Below, piece after piece: positions 13,090 through 25,049 of a stretch of 64,000 nucleotides of DNA (positions within the stretch are counted from its first letter, which is position 1; each line of letters opens with the position of its first letter). The notes beneath the pieces are model-generated. The model saw only the letters and a program-made list of their open reading frames with translations. It was not told the origin of the DNA and ran no database searches. This DNA comes from Lepus europaeus (taxonomy: Eukaryota; Chordata; Mammalia; Lagomorpha; Leporidae): NCBI RefSeq assembly GCF_033115175.1, contig NC_084827.1, forward strand, positions 125,945,701 to 126,009,700, given 5' to 3'. The position numbers and the translations under genes were made by a program.

Positions 13090-13262
13090 TTGTAACTTCT
13101 TTATCAGATACAGACCTTTTGCTTTGTGACTTTGGGGAAGTTTTTCAAGAATTCTAAGCTTTTGCATCTGTAAAATGGGGGTAATATCTGCTCTTCACAG
13201 ATGTTGTAACAGAGTAATGAAATAATGTGTGTATTGCATAGTACCTAAGATACAAGTGGCTT
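13090..13262 (+). mobile_element. MIR-like SINE remnant
   Basis: The core-like stretch GACTTTGGGGAAG is followed by CATCTGTAAAATGGGGGTAAT and then by TAATGAAATAATGTG. This is the order of an ancient mammalian MIR element. It is diverged, and the ends are estimates. Confidence 0.7.
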
Positions 13263-13274
13263 CTGTGAAGAAAG

Positions 13275-13800
13275 CTTTCTTTCTGTGTTAATTTCCTAGG
13301 GAAGCCATAAAAACATGCCATAAAAGGGGTGATTTGGAACACCATAAATTTATTCCCTCACATTTAAGGAGGTTGGATGTTCAAAGTCAAGGTGTCAGCA
13401 AGGTTGATCCTTCTGGAAACTCTGAAGAAGAATGTGTCCCATGCTTCTTTCCTAGATTCCGGTGATTACTGGCATTCCTTGTCATTCCTTGTCTTACCAC
13501 TGCATCATTTAAATGTCTGTCTCTGCCATTATGTGACATTCTCCGTGTATCTTCACACGACTTTTAAAAAGGATAATAGTCATTACATTTAGAACCTACT
13601 CCAATAATCCAATAATAATACCTACTCCAATAATAATAATAATCCAATAATAATACCTACCAATAATAAACCTACTCCAATATAATCTGATGTTAAATAG
13701 ATTTCATTTGCCAAGACTCTGTTTCCAAAGTAGGTCACATTCATAGGTTCCAAAAGTTTGGACTTTAGCCTATCTTTCTTATGTACACAATCCAACCCAC
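13275..13800 (+). repeat. Ancient mammalian interspersed repeat with an internal ACT/AAT-rich expansion
   Basis: The segment from GTTAATTTCCTAGGGAAGCCATAA through CATAAATTTATTCCCTCACA to CCAAGACTCTGTTTCCAAAGTAGGTCACATTC resembles a common placental-mammal repeat. I recall it as an element with a paired outer consensus but cannot name the family with confidence. The simple repeat at 13,590-13,680 sits inside it. Confidence 0.5.
13590..13685. repeat. Imperfect tandem repeat, CCTACTCCAATAATAAT type
   Basis: Units built from CCTACTCCAAT and runs of AATAAT recur four times with variable spacing. This is a small local expansion of one short segment of the surrounding repeat, probably by slippage. 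Confidence 0.85.
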
Positions 13801-15259
13801 AACACCTCCTTGTTCAATAGTGGTGTAAGTATCTTCCACGTTAATAACTGAGAGGCTAGCCCAAACAAAAATAATTGAAGGAATGGTATTCTCTAATGAG
13901 CCTAGCAAGAACACGGTAGAAACAACTCAGGAAGTAATAACTGTTTTTCATTATTTGCTGAATACAGCAAATGTACAAATAGCAACATCTTTTCTCTGTC
14001 ACTGAACATTATGTCAGTCCAATGGCAATATTCTTGAAATGGGATGTCCAGTTTTCTTTCATGTGCATACAAATATATTTTACTGACATTGTCTATCCAT
14101 TTTTAAATTCTGTTTTGCTTTTGCCGTTTTACTTCAAATAGTTTTCTCCATTTTGAATAAAGAATAAACCTCTCTAAATTCTCACCAAAAACTTCTGACA
14201 GACTGGAGCACAGGACTGGAGGAAAAACTCACCCTTTACTATACATTATTTGGCCTATTTGAATTTATAGTGTGTATATGTTACCTATTCAAAATAACTT
14301 AATTTTAAAAGTCACCTGATACCTACAAATTGATGCTGCCTCTCATTGTAGTTATAAGCTCTATCTACTTAACAAAGAGGTGCTTGCTTAGCAGGATGGC
14401 CTCATAAATCTCTAAAGCTCATGAATATTTCCATTCTGGGTATTATTGTCATTCTCTTTCTTAGAAAATTTGCCTCCAGACAATGAAATGTGGTTGACAG
14501 ATAGTATAAGCGAATGGCTGTGATGCCCTTGAATAAATCTGTTAACTGGCATGATTTCCATTTGCTCTCTCTCATAAATAAGAAGATGTACAGCCTCATA
14601 AAAACAGAGAACACAAATCAGACAAGAGGCATATGCCAAATTATAAATGATATGGTATAAAATAAAACTGATTAAAAATGAATTGCACATAAATAATAGA
14701 TTCATCCTTTGAAACCAATTCACAGTTGCCCAAAATAACACTATACCCCTCTAATTCTATAAAACTCTATCTTTATTATTTTATGCAAATATGGGGTATT
14801 TCAAAAATTCTTGATACTCATACAGTAGTGAAGCAGCTGCATGAAAGACCTCTATACTTGAAATAAAAAGTTTGCATTAAATTTCCAATTATACCTGTAT
14901 AGTTTGGGAAGTAGCCAGCCTAGCCTACCTTTCCTCACACTGAACATTGCTGCTAGGCCAAATGACATATGTGGCATGGTGGCTTTAAGCTAAAACATGC
15001 TACTGTAATACAGGCATTACTAATAAAGAGGACATCTTCCAAAGGAAAAACAAAATAGAATGAAAATGCTTTTCTATGCTTTAGAAGTCCTTAATGTTCT
15101 CATATTTTTTGTGCTCTCAACTATTAAACTGAGAAAAAATAAAATTAAACCAGGAGTTGCTGCCAATTAACACCAAGACAGTAGTAAAACTTCAGGATAA
15201 ATCACTAAATATATCACTGTGTCACTCTGTAAATCTGTCTTGATTGTGGTTTAAATATA
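13801..15259. other. AT-rich unique DNA, no gene seen
   Basis: The longest frames (minus strand, 14,402-14,741) have no recognisable domain. One reading contains hydrophobic stretches, but the start is uncertain and the base composition is that of AT-rich intergenic DNA. No repeat family was recognised. Confidence 0.45.
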
Positions 15260-15598
15260 GGGGCCAGTACTGTGGCATAGCTGGTAAAGCTGCCACCTGC
15301 AGTGCTGGCATCCATATGGACGCTGGATCAAGTCTTGGCTACTCCACTTCCGATCCAGCTCTCTGCTATGGCCTGGGAAAGCAGTAAAAGATGCTCCAAG
15401 TCCTTGGGCCCCTGTATCAGCATGGGAGACCTGGAAGAAGCTCTTGGTTTCAGATTGGCACAGCTACAGCCATTGCGGCCATTTGAGGAGTGAACCAACA
15501 GATGGAAGACCTCTCTCTCTCTCTCTCTCTCTCTGCCTCTCCTTCTCTCTGTGTAACTCTGACTTTCAAATAAATAAATAAATCTTTTTTTAAAAAAA
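15260..15598 (+). mobile_element. CSINE
   Basis: A full-length copy runs from GGGGCCAGTACTGTGGC to AAATAAATAAATAAATC, with an (CT)n tract at 15,511-15,550. The insertion duplication could not be delimited by eye. Confidence 0.93.
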
Positions 15599-15837
15599 CT
15601 AGCTGAAACATCAGCTTATCACCAGTGAAATCCAAAAGCTCTTGGATTAAAATCCATAAATTATCCAACTACTGAGGGGCACATGAATGCCCCAGGCTTA
15701 CCTAAGAAATGTGGCTGTAAACAAGCTATCAATTTAACACACAGAGTGTCTTAAGGCATATCCAAATACTTGGAAGAGAGGAAGATTCATCAATCCATTC
15801 CTAAAGTGATGCCATGAATCAATAAGAAAATGGCTCT

Positions 15838-16463
15838 CTGTGAGTGGAAATGAAGAACGTAATACTCTCTGTGGGTGTGTCCAGTAGCTGTGACAGTCAG
15901 AAGCCTAAAGTGACCTCCATTGAGCCTCATCCTTGTATAATCTCCCCTTTTATGCTGGCAGGACTTTTCACTCCAATAATTATGTTACTAGCAAAAAAAG
16001 GCATTTTGCAGATGGATTCAAGGTCCCAATTCAGTTACCTTTGAATAAATCAAAGAGAACATTGTCTGGGGTGATCCTGACTCATAAGTGATCTCTAAAG
16101 GCAAGAGTTTCTCAGGTTAACTTAGGAGTGAGAAGTACATAGTCATATTACAAACTTCCTGCACAAAGCATAGCCTTTAATTGCTTAAACTGGTGCCCAA
16201 CCAAAAGCTAGGAAGAAAAGAAAGACAGTTCTTGACCTGCAAGGAGTTGAATTCTGCCAACAACCTGAAAGAGCTTGAGACAGAATCCCAAGCCCAGATG
16301 AGAGCCACAAGGCAGCAGGCACCATGCTTGTAGCCCCATAAAACTGAATGCTGCTTTACCTGTGCCCAGACTCCTTTCTCATGGAAACCGAGAATAAATT
16401 AGTGATATCTTAAGCTGCCCACTCTGTCAAAATTTGTTACATAGCAATAGAAAATTGGCATAG
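15838..16463 (+). mobile_element. MLT1-like LTR (mammalian LTR retrotransposon, MaLR)
   Basis: The second half carries hallmark MLT1 segments in order: GCAAGGAGTTGAATTCTGCC, AACAACCTGAAAGAGCTTG, GAATAAATTAGTGATATCTTAAGC and GTTACATAGCAATAGAAAA. The first half holds ATTTTGCAGATGGATTCAAGGTCCCA, also typical. It is old and diverged, about 600 bp, with no internal retroviral part next to it, so it is likely a solo LTR. Confidence 0.8.
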
Positions 16464-16919
16464 TAGAACTGCAGAACCCAACTTCCCTTTCCTAATGCCT
16501 AGTGTTGGTTTATGGCAGACACAAAACCAGAGCTTCTGAATGGCATATTTAACGTTTCAATGTTTATGCCTAGTCAGTTGGCATTAACAGATGTTTAAAT
16601 ACAGCAGTTTTGTCACAATCAGTTCCCCTTCATCACACAGTAATTCTTTCCTATTTATCACAGATTTAAATGATTCTTAAATATTCAAGTTGACACCTCC
16701 TCTGGAAAATTTGTTACACCAGATTGTAAGCTTTAACCACTTTGAATTGAGGTGTACAACTTTCTAAGATTTTTATTTCTGACAAAACTATTATCTAAAA
16801 TATGTGAATATGCTAAAAAAACAAGCTTTATCATTAGTAGATACCCATTATATCCAGATGCTAAGTTAGTGCTAGAATCCAAGACAGATTCCCAACTGTC
16901 AATTAGAAGAAAAGACTAT
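16464..16919. other. Unique AT-rich DNA
   Basis: Nothing beyond short unsupported open frames is visible between the MLT1-like LTR and the next SINE. Confidence 0.5.
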
Positions 16920-17183
16920 GGGGCCAGTGTTGTGCAGCGGACTAAGCCACCTCCTGTGACTCAAGCATGCCATGTCAGAATGCAACTCGAGCCCCAGCTG
17001 CTCTGCTTCACACCCAGCTCCCTACTAACATGCCTGAGAAAGCAGCAGAGAATGGCCCAAGTGCTTGGGCCCTGCCACCCCGACATGGGAGACCTGGGTG
17101 GAATTTCAGGTTCCTGGCTTCAGTCTGGTCCAGCCCCAACCACTGTGGCCATTTGGGGAGTGAACCAGGAGATAGAACTAACT

Positions 17184-17225
<42 letters not shown>

Positions 17226-17260
17226 CTTCCTTTCAAATAAATAAATATTTTTAAAAGGCC
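16920..17260 (+). mobile_element. CSINE
   Basis: Full length but diverged in the head. A (TC)n tract of about 34 bases lies at 17,188-17,221, and the tail is AAATAAATAAATATTTTTAAAA. Confidence 0.92.
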
Positions 17261-17369
17261 AGGCTATTGGAAATGTTACCTATCATTGCACTACTGACTG
17301 TGGTACTAGAGGTTATCTTGTCCACAAAGTGATAAAAGAAGAAATAAAAAGATGGAAGTATTGGAGATA

Positions 17370-18523
17370 AGAGAAACAAAATTGACATTATTTTTAGACA
17401 ATATGCCTGTCTACATTTAAAATCCTAGGAAAAACTATATAGAAGTTACCATCATAAATTGAATATAATATAGCCAACACTTTTATAGGCACTGACAATA
17501 AATAACTGGAATGTAATGTTAAGATGTACATGTTGTAGTAATAGCAACAAAACATAAAGTACCTAGGAATAGATCTAGCAAAGGATAGGAGAGACATCAT
17601 AACATTTTATGAAAACACAATAAAGACTAACACCCAGGCCTGCCTTCTGCCCAAATTAATCTGTAAAACTGATGCAAGTGCAGCCCAAAAACTAAAGACA
17701 ACCTATTGCTAAAATTTATATTAAAAATAAAACTTAAAAGCTACAAATAACCAAACTGTTTTAGGAAAGTATATTAAAAAATGTTGTGGGTAGGGGTGGC
17801 TTATCCCACTTGATATGAAAATTATTATATAGTTTTAGACCTCAGAAGTAGATAGAGAACCAAGGTACATATAGGCATGGGGAAGTTTGATATTTTGTTG
17901 AGGAAAAGTCAAAGCATAAAAACACTCAAGTAACTGATGATCCATATGGAAAAGTCTAATTAAAAACCTACATTTTAAAAGCAGAATCTTAAACCTTGTT
18001 AGAAGTAAACATAGAAAACCTCAAGAAAATAAACTTAAGATCCACAAAATAGGAAACAATTTATTAAAATTTAAAACTTTTGAGCATTCAAGATCTGACC
18101 CCTTTAAAGAGAGGAGAGGACTTGAACTGGTGCCCACATGGGATGCCATCTTCACAGGTGGCCACCTTACCAGCTACACCACAATGCTGGCCCCAGTGAG
18201 ATTCTTTTCACATTCATCAGCTGAATGGAGTTTTTTAAAGTAGACAAAGATGCCAAGTAATAGTGAACTCATGTCCTGTTGGTGCTAGTACATTGTAGAA
18301 CACTTTAGCAATGTCTCTTACAGTTAAAGATGTACAGATGTTACAGTTCAGCACTGTGTCACTAGAGAAAATTTTATGAAGATTCCCAAGGAGTCATATA
18401 TGTGCATTGCTTGTAAGAGAAAAAAAAAAAACTGGATGCCACCTGAATGTCCATCATACCAGAACAGATGTAGTTGTGTTACATTCATACCTTGGAAAAT
18501 GAATAACACAGAACTACATGTAT
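17370..18523 (+). mobile_element. Old L1 fragment, ORF2 and end, left part
   Basis: Sense-strand ORF2 remnants are recognisable, for example the AAGTACCTAGGAATAGATCTAGC segment at 17,557-17,580 and a block near 18,430-18,500 that normally precedes the ORF2 end. It is interrupted by a SINE piece (18,110-18,194) and by the younger L1 at 18,539. It probably continues at 20,819. Confidence 0.7.
18110..18194 (-). mobile_element. CSINE fragment (5' head only)
   Basis: Only about 85 bp are left: CTTGAACTGGTGCCCACATG through to the head, AATGCTGGCCCC. The tail half is missing. Confidence 0.8.
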
Positions 18524-18538
18524 TAAAATAGAAAAATA

Positions 18539-20803
18539 GTGTCCATTTCACTTAACAGGTTTCCCCTTTGGCGCTCAGTTGTCACCGATCAGGGAAAACA
18601 AATGATATTTTTCTCTTTGGGACTGGCTTAATTCACTCAGCATGATGTTTTCCAGATTGCTCCATCTTGTTGCAAATGACTGGGTTTCGTTGTTTCTTAC
18701 TGCTGTATAGTATTCTATGGAGTACACGTCCCATAATTTCTTTATCCAGTCTACTGTTGATGGGCATTTGGGTTGGTTCCAGGTCTTAGCTATTGTGAAT
18801 TGAGCTGCAATAAACATTAATGTGCAGATGGCTTCTTTGTTAGACCAATTAACCTCCTTTGGGCAAATTCCAAGGAGTGGGATGGCTGGGTTGTATGGTA
18901 GGGTTACGTTCAGGTTTCTGAGGAATCTCCAGACAGACCTCCACAGTGGCTTAACCAGTTTGCATTCCCACCAACAGTGGGCTAGTGTCCCTTTTTCCCC
19001 ACATCCTCTCCAGCATCCGTTGTTGGTAGATTTCTGAATGTGAGCCACTCTCACCGGGGTGAGATGGAACCTCATTGTGGTTTTGATTTGCATTTCTCTG
19101 ATTGCTAGTGATCTTGAACATTTTTTCATGTGTCTGTTGGCCATTTGGATTTCCTCTTTCGAAAAATGTCTATTGAGGTCCTTGGCCCATCTCTTAAGTG
19201 GGTTGTTTGTTTTGTTGTTGTGGATTTTCTTGATTTCTTTGTTTTCCCTGATCAGTGACAACTGAGCGCCAAAGGGGAAACCTGTTAAGTGAAATGGACA
19301 CTATAAGCAACAATGAACTGATCAGCTCCTGTCCTGACTTTAGATGTACAATGTAATACTTTATCCTTTTTAGTATTTGTTGTTGTTGTTGTTGTTCTAG
19401 TACTATTGGTTGAACTCAGTAATTAACACACAATTATTCTTAGGTGTTTAAATTTTAACTGAAAAGTGATCCCTGTTAAATCTAAGAGTGGAAAAAGAGA
19501 GGGAGGAGATGAACAATTTGGAACATGCTCAATCGGACTGGCCGCAAATGGTGGAGTTAGAAATGTGCCAGGGGATTCCAACACAATCCCATCAAGATGG
19601 CATGTACCAATGCCATCTTACTAGTCCAAGTGATCAATTTCAGCTCACAATTGATAGCTCTGATAGGTCTAAGAGTCAAAGAGATCACACAAACAAGACA
19701 AGTATCTGCTAATACTAACTGATAGAATCAAAAAGGGAGAGAAAGATCCAACATGGGAAGTGGGATACACAGCAGACTCATAGGATGGCAGATGTCCTAA
19801 ACAACACTCTGGCCTCAGAATCAGCCCTCAAGGCATTCAGATCTGGCTGAAGAGCCCATGAGAGTATAGCAGGCATGGAAAGCCAAGATATCATGGAAAA
19901 AAAAAAAAAAGACCTAAATGAATGATCTCTGTGAGTGAGATCCCAGTGGAAAGAACAGGGCCATCAAAGAAGGAGGTACCCTTCTCCGAAGGGAGGAGAG
20001 AACTTCCACTTTGACTATGACCCTATTGGAATAAGATCAAAGTCAGCGAACTTTAAAGGCTTCCATAGCCCTGGCAACTCATGACTAGAGCCTAGGGAGA
20101 TTACTGACACCATGAACAGGAGTGTCAAATTGTTAAATCAGCAACAGGAGTCACTGTGTACTTACACCCCATGTGGGATCTGTCCCTAATGTGTCGTCTA
20201 AAGCAAAGTGATGCTATAACTAGTACTGAAACAGTATTTTTATACTTTGCGTTTCTGTGTGGGCACAAACTGATGAGGTCTTTACTAATTATATACTGAA
20301 GTGATCTTCTGTATATAAAGGGAATTGGAAATGAAAAAAAAAAAACAACAACCTGGTGTTAAAATGGAAATGGCATAGAAAATTAATTAATTTGAAAAAA
20401 AAATTATGTAGGATCTCTGTCTTTAATGTGCTGTACATTGCTATTTAATGCTATAATTAGTAATCCAATGGTAGTTTTTTCACTTTATGTTGCTATATGG
20501 GCAAAATGTTGAAATCTTTACCTAATATATACTAAACTGATCTTCTGTATACAAAGAGAATTGAAAATGAATCTTTACATGAATGGAAGGGGAAAGGGAG
20601 CGGGAAAGAGGAGGGTTGCGGGCGGGAGGGAAGTTATGGGAGGGGGGAAGCCATTGTAACCCATAAGCTATACTTTGGAAATTTATATTCATTAAATAAA
20701 AGTTTAATAAAAAAAAAAGAAAAGAAAAAAAATCTCTGTAGGCATGTGTTAGGTTTCTGTGAAAACTTTGATTAAATGTGAACTTCATACCACAAAAAAA
20801 AAA
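18539..20803 (+). mobile_element. Twin-primed young L1 insertion with 15-bp TSD
   Basis: The exact 15-bp duplication TAAAATAGAAAAATA at 18,524-18,538 and 20,804-20,818 bounds one insertion. Inside, 18,539-19,239 is ORF2 C-terminus plus a little 3' UTR on the minus strand, the inverted 5' part. The plus-strand part starts near 19,240 and runs through the 3' UTR. A 62-bp stretch at 18,539-18,600 is the inverted copy, with one mismatch, of 19,240-19,301. Part of the 3' UTR occurs twice (20,167-20,334 and 20,404-20,571), and non-L1 sequence follows the first 3' A-tract. Confidence 0.9.
18575..19261 (-). pseudogene. L1 ORF2 C-terminal fragment, open for about 228 codons
   Basis: This is the longest uninterrupted L1 coding piece in the window. 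It contains [72 protein letters not shown] and a terminal SLIGDN before the stop, the normal C-terminus of rabbit-type ORF2. Reverse transcriptase and endonuclease are absent, so it is not functional. The low decay suggests a recent insertion. Confidence 0.9.
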
Positions 20804-20818
20804 TAAAATAGAAAAATA

Positions 20819-21005
20819 TCATGCATGACAGAAGGATAGCTAATATCTACTTACAGTTTCATAAAGTTTTGGGATGAATGAAAATGTAATTAAAATATAG
20901 AGATACTCATTGAAATAATAAACACTAAATATAGAACAGTGGTTCCCTTGGCTTCAAAATAAAGGAAGGGGGTAATGAGTTGAGTGTAACACTTTAGAAG
21001 ACATC
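20819..21005 (+). mobile_element. Probable continuation of the old L1 (3' UTR-like)
   Basis: After the TSD the sequence resembles an old L1 tail, with AACAGTGGTTCCCTTGGCTTC and a GGGGGTAATGAGTTGAGTG block. It fits as the other half of the L1 that ends at 18,523. Similarity is weak. Confidence 0.45.
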
Positions 21006-22484
21006 ACTGCCCATCCAAAAAGCCCAGTGTCTGGCAAATATGTCTACCTTAAAAAAGCTCTAGTTAGTTGATGCACTAGGATCAGGGGAACCTCTGGATC
21101 AATATCCACTGCTTCACTATGTCAAGAAAGTACTATCTAAAGTGAGCTTCTGCATTGACATTTGTCTAATGCAATACATAAACCAAATTCTATTACTTCT
21201 TTTTCATCCTGAGGCTTAAAACAATGCATATTCCATAAAGTTTTACAAAAATTGCTTGTGATACTGTCATTTTCCTCAAAAACAGTAAATTTAAAATAGA
21301 AGATATTTGTCAACAATAGTTGCTTCTTAGAAGATATGTTTTGAAGTTTATAAACTTTTTTGATAAATTTTAAAGCAAACTGTTTTTCTATTCCCAAATT
21401 TTTATGAAAAACTTTAAACTTACAGAAAGTTCACATACCATGAACTAATTTTGTCATTTTCCACTTAAATTTATTGAAAATTATTAAGTAAGCCAACTGA
21501 AAGTTTAGGAAGTATAAAATTTCTTGACATAAAGAAGAAAATGTTTTAATTAATCAGCACACAGAAATCTGGCTAATTGAAGTGAAGATCCCTATACTGA
21601 GAAAATCCACAGACAATGACACACTCAGGCAAGTGAAGCTTGACAAGCAAGAAGCAGCAATTTTGCCAGATGCCAAATGTGTTTATTCCGGTTGTACATT
21701 CCAGAACCAGGGAAATGAAGTCTAGCTAATCTCTATGGCCCTCTGTAACTGAAATTTCGACTAACCCACTATCGCGGGGCCTCTACAAGCTCCTATTTTG
21801 ATTGGTGGACCACAGCCTGTTTCAGATACCCAGGAATGGCAACCACTTGTTCCCAACGTCTATTAATCTCTGAAAAATCCGGCTGTTTCCTGTCCTGAGA
21901 TCACAGTCACAATAGTAAAGGATCTTTAGGAATCACTGTTTTAAGGAAGTCTAAAACTGATCTCAATTCATTTTTTTTCTTAATCATATCACCTTTTGAC
22001 AACTATGCCCACCAGCCAAGTAGATTTTGCTGGTTTTTTAAAAAATAGTTTCAAAGTCCAAAAACACCAAAGATTTGTTTTCTGTTCTCTGTTTTCAATT
22101 TATTCTCTACCTCCACCTTACATGTGAGTCTCACTCTTCTGTAGAACAATATCAACCTTATTAGACTATTTTCCCTTCCCAGGAAGCATGATTATCTTAT
22201 TATCTTGGTTGATTCTGAATTAATTCCCCATGCAGCCATATCTTTTCCATCGATTCTCTCTAGAGTCCCTTAAATTTTAAATTCTATTCCCAAAGCTGTC
22301 AACTGCATTAGTATAGGTGGTTTCCACACTTTTTAACTTCATTCTTTTAATATGCCATTTACACCACAGTGAAATTAATCTTCCTAAAATATCCATCTTA
22401 CATATATCTTCTATTTTAAAAAAAAGTATAGATTCTTCTTCATTTGTTACCACCTAAACTATTTTACCTCATTATTTGGAACAG
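21006..22484. other. Unique DNA, no gene seen
   Basis: Short frames only. Around 21,700-21,900 the base composition is less AT-rich, with an ATTGG box near 21,800, which could be an old LTR or simply unique DNA. I could not assign it. Confidence 0.4.
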
Positions 22485-23425
22485 TATTTTTCAGTCCTAG
22501 TTGCACATTAAACTTACCTGGGAAGTTTTTAAAAGCATATTACTGAGATCTACTGCAGGACACGTAAATCAGAAACTCTCAGAATGGGGTCTATTAATGT
22601 GTTTTGAAAGCTCTCTAAGTGGGCTCAGCACTGTGGCGTAATGGGTAAAGCTGCCGCCTCTAGTGCTGGCATCCCATATGGCTGCTGGTTTGAGACCCGG
22701 CTACTCCACTTCCGATCCAGCTCTCTGCTATGGTCTGGGAAAGCAGTAGAAAATGGCCCAAATCCCTGGGCCTTTGTACCCACATGGGAAGACTCAGAGG
22801 AAGCTCCTGACTGCTGGCTTCAGATTGGCGCAGCTCCAGCCAGTGCGTCCAATTGGGTGCGTCCAACTGGGGAGTGAACCAGCGGATGGAAGACCTCTTT
22901 CTCTCTCTCTCTCTCTCTGCCTCTCCTTCTCCCTCTGTGTAACTCTGACTTTCAAATAAATAAATAAATCTTAAAAAAAAAAGAAAGCTTTCTAACTGAT
23001 CCTAATATGCAGCCAAGGTTGAAAATCAGCCATCTAGAACTAGATCAAGTCAAAGTTGGAATAGATTGTTCTGGGCCAAAGGCAAAGGCACAACACTGTC
23101 ACTTGGAGGAGCTTGTTAATATTCCTGATTTCAGACTTCCTGAATTAAAATCTCTGGTGGAAGGCGCTGAGAATTTCCACTCTTAGCAAGCTCTCCAGGC
23201 ATTCTCAGACACGTGGTCTAGGCTTGGTAACAGTATTTGGAGGCAATCATCTTAAAATGTTTCCAATCTTTAATGTATATATGAATCATACAGGAATTCT
23301 TGTTACATACAGGTTTTATTCCAGAAGTTCTGTGGTGAAACATGAAAGTCTATATTTCCAATAAGCCCCCAGGTGATGGCTATGCTGCTGTTTTATGGAT
23401 CACACTTTGGTGTAACTAGCCATCA
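22485..23425 (+). mobile_element. MER5-like (hAT-Charlie) DNA transposon fragments, up to three in a row
   Basis: Three successive stretches (22,485-22,619 continuing at 22,984-23,030; about 23,060-23,225; about 23,260-23,425) follow the MER5 order. They start near a TTGCACATTAAACTTACCTGGGAAG-type segment, pass through TCAGAAACTCTCAGAATGGGG, and end near CAGGTGATG or CCTAATATGCAGCC. A CSINE splits the first. Assignment is by eye; the three pieces differ in quality, the first being best. Confidence 0.6.
22620..22983 (+). mobile_element. CSINE inside the MER5-like element
   Basis: A full-length copy has a small duplication in its body: GTGCGTCCAATTG and GTGCGTCCAACTG lie next to each other near 22,842-22,868. 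Flanking AAAGCTCTCTAA and AAAGCTTTCTAA look like the target duplication with one change. Confidence 0.92.
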
Positions 23426-23785
23426 GACTATACAAAACACATTTTCCCAATAGGTACTCTTCCTTACCTTCATGAGTATTATTTGTGGCTTTGCCCTAGT
23501 TGTTGTGACTTCCTAAAATGCTCTCTCCCTTTTTCGTGACCATACCCCTCCCTTACTCTAGCTCCATCTCAACCTCTGCCCGGTAAAGTGTCCTCTAAAT
23601 TTGCTAGAACATTTGTTATCCAGACTAAGCATTTTCAGGCTTGAGAGAATACGTACTAATGATTTCAACATTCTGTTTTCTTCTTGGATTACTAACTTGT
23701 TTTCAAAGACTATGTTATCCTAAGGATATAGTAGATGTTTTTAAAATACTGGCTAATCGATTGCTTTTAAAAGGCCATTGTCCCT
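23426..23785. other. Unique sequence
   Basis: No gene or repeat was recognised in this 360-bp stretch. Confidence 0.5.
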
Positions 23786-24005
23786 AGGCCAGCTCTGCGG
23801 CTCACTAGGCTAATCCTCCGCCTGCGGCGCCGGCACCCCAGGTTCTAGTCCAGGTTGGGGAGCCGGATTCTGTCCCGGTTGCTCTTCTTCCAATCCAGCT
23901 CTCTGCTGTGGCCTGGGAGTGTAGTGGAGGATGGCCCAAGTGCTTGGGCCCTGCATCCACATGGGAGACCAGGAGAAGCACCTGGTTCCTGGCTTCTTCA
24001 GATCA
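23786..24005 (+). mobile_element. CSINE, 3' truncated
   Basis: The head and middle are of the GC-rich subtype, with CTCCGCCTGCGGCGCCGGCA. It ends abruptly after CCTGGCTTCTTCAGATC, without the CT tract or A-tail. Confidence 0.92.
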
Positions 24006-25049
24006 AAAATACACATTAGAAACTACTATCAATTGGTTTATTCATTTATATAAACTTATTTAACATAACAACAGGAAAACACTTTAAAAGTCAAATGTCT
24101 TATAAGTACAGGAGGTAAATTGCACTCTCAACAAATAACATTTAATATTCATCTAAAAATGATGGAGAGTCACTAAGCAGTCATCAACAATAGTAAAAGC
24201 AGAATTAAAAAACAGAGACAGAGCAGGAAAGAAAACACAACCTGTTTGAAAGCTGAATGTTTTATTTTATTTTGGGTAAACTGATTGGCTGAAAGCCATC
24301 AGGAAGACCAGTGTGTAAAATCTGCCCTGGAGAGGGTTGACTGACCATTGGTAACAATCTCTTTTAGTTACATCTTGTGAAGTTTCTCTGAGAAACCTTG
24401 GGGCGTCTCTGTAGCATGTGTGCCAGAGCCTTCAGAACATTTCCACTGTAGTCAGACTAAACTTGCACCATTTGCCTCTTCACAAGTTCTCAGTTCTGTA
24501 GGCTATTCTTGATGTTACTTCAAATTCCTAATAAAGATTTTATGGCCCATTAAGCCTTGTTTCCTCCAGAGTGCCAATCACTGCTCTAAGTCATCCTCCA
24601 TGTCATCTTATTTGTGTGCATCCAACAGTTATACACTGACTCCTGGACCCGACATTCTCTACTCACTTCACTCAGAAGTGACTTTTAGAAAACAGCAGAG
24701 TAACTTCTCCAGTGAGAAAAGAGTGATAAAGGAACAGAAAAAGAGTCAAACCAGCTCACACATTTCACAATTTAGTTGCTACCAAGTACTAATGTAGGTA
24801 TGTCTATATATAATTACTCCATGCCATTTAAGCATATTATTATGTAGATCAATCAATATGTGACAACTTTTATAATTCTGATTATTTTATATTGATGACT
24901 TTGGAAATGTGTTAGGCTGAGCTTCACATTCTAGACTTTGGCATATCTTTCTCTCAATGGGTGAATTACTAAAAATTAACTGGAATGTGAATTATTATTA
25001 AAGGTAAAAAGGCCAAAGTCAGGAACTCCATCTGTGTCTATCACATGGT
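24006..25049. other. AT-rich unique DNA
   Basis: No supported gene. Short open frames such as 24,600-24,797 have no recognisable domain. Confidence 0.5.

Noticed and set aside
14402..14741. 109-codon minus-strand gene
   Set aside because: No known domain; AT-rich composition and overlapping frames in the same region suggest a chance open frame.
18575..19261. A separate 228-codon gene
   Set aside because: It is the C-terminal part of L1 ORF2 in the inverted half of an L1 insertion.
22620..22700. tRNA gene at a SINE head
   Set aside because: A and B box-like segments are present, but there is no cloverleaf with anticodon; it is the tRNA-derived CSINE head.
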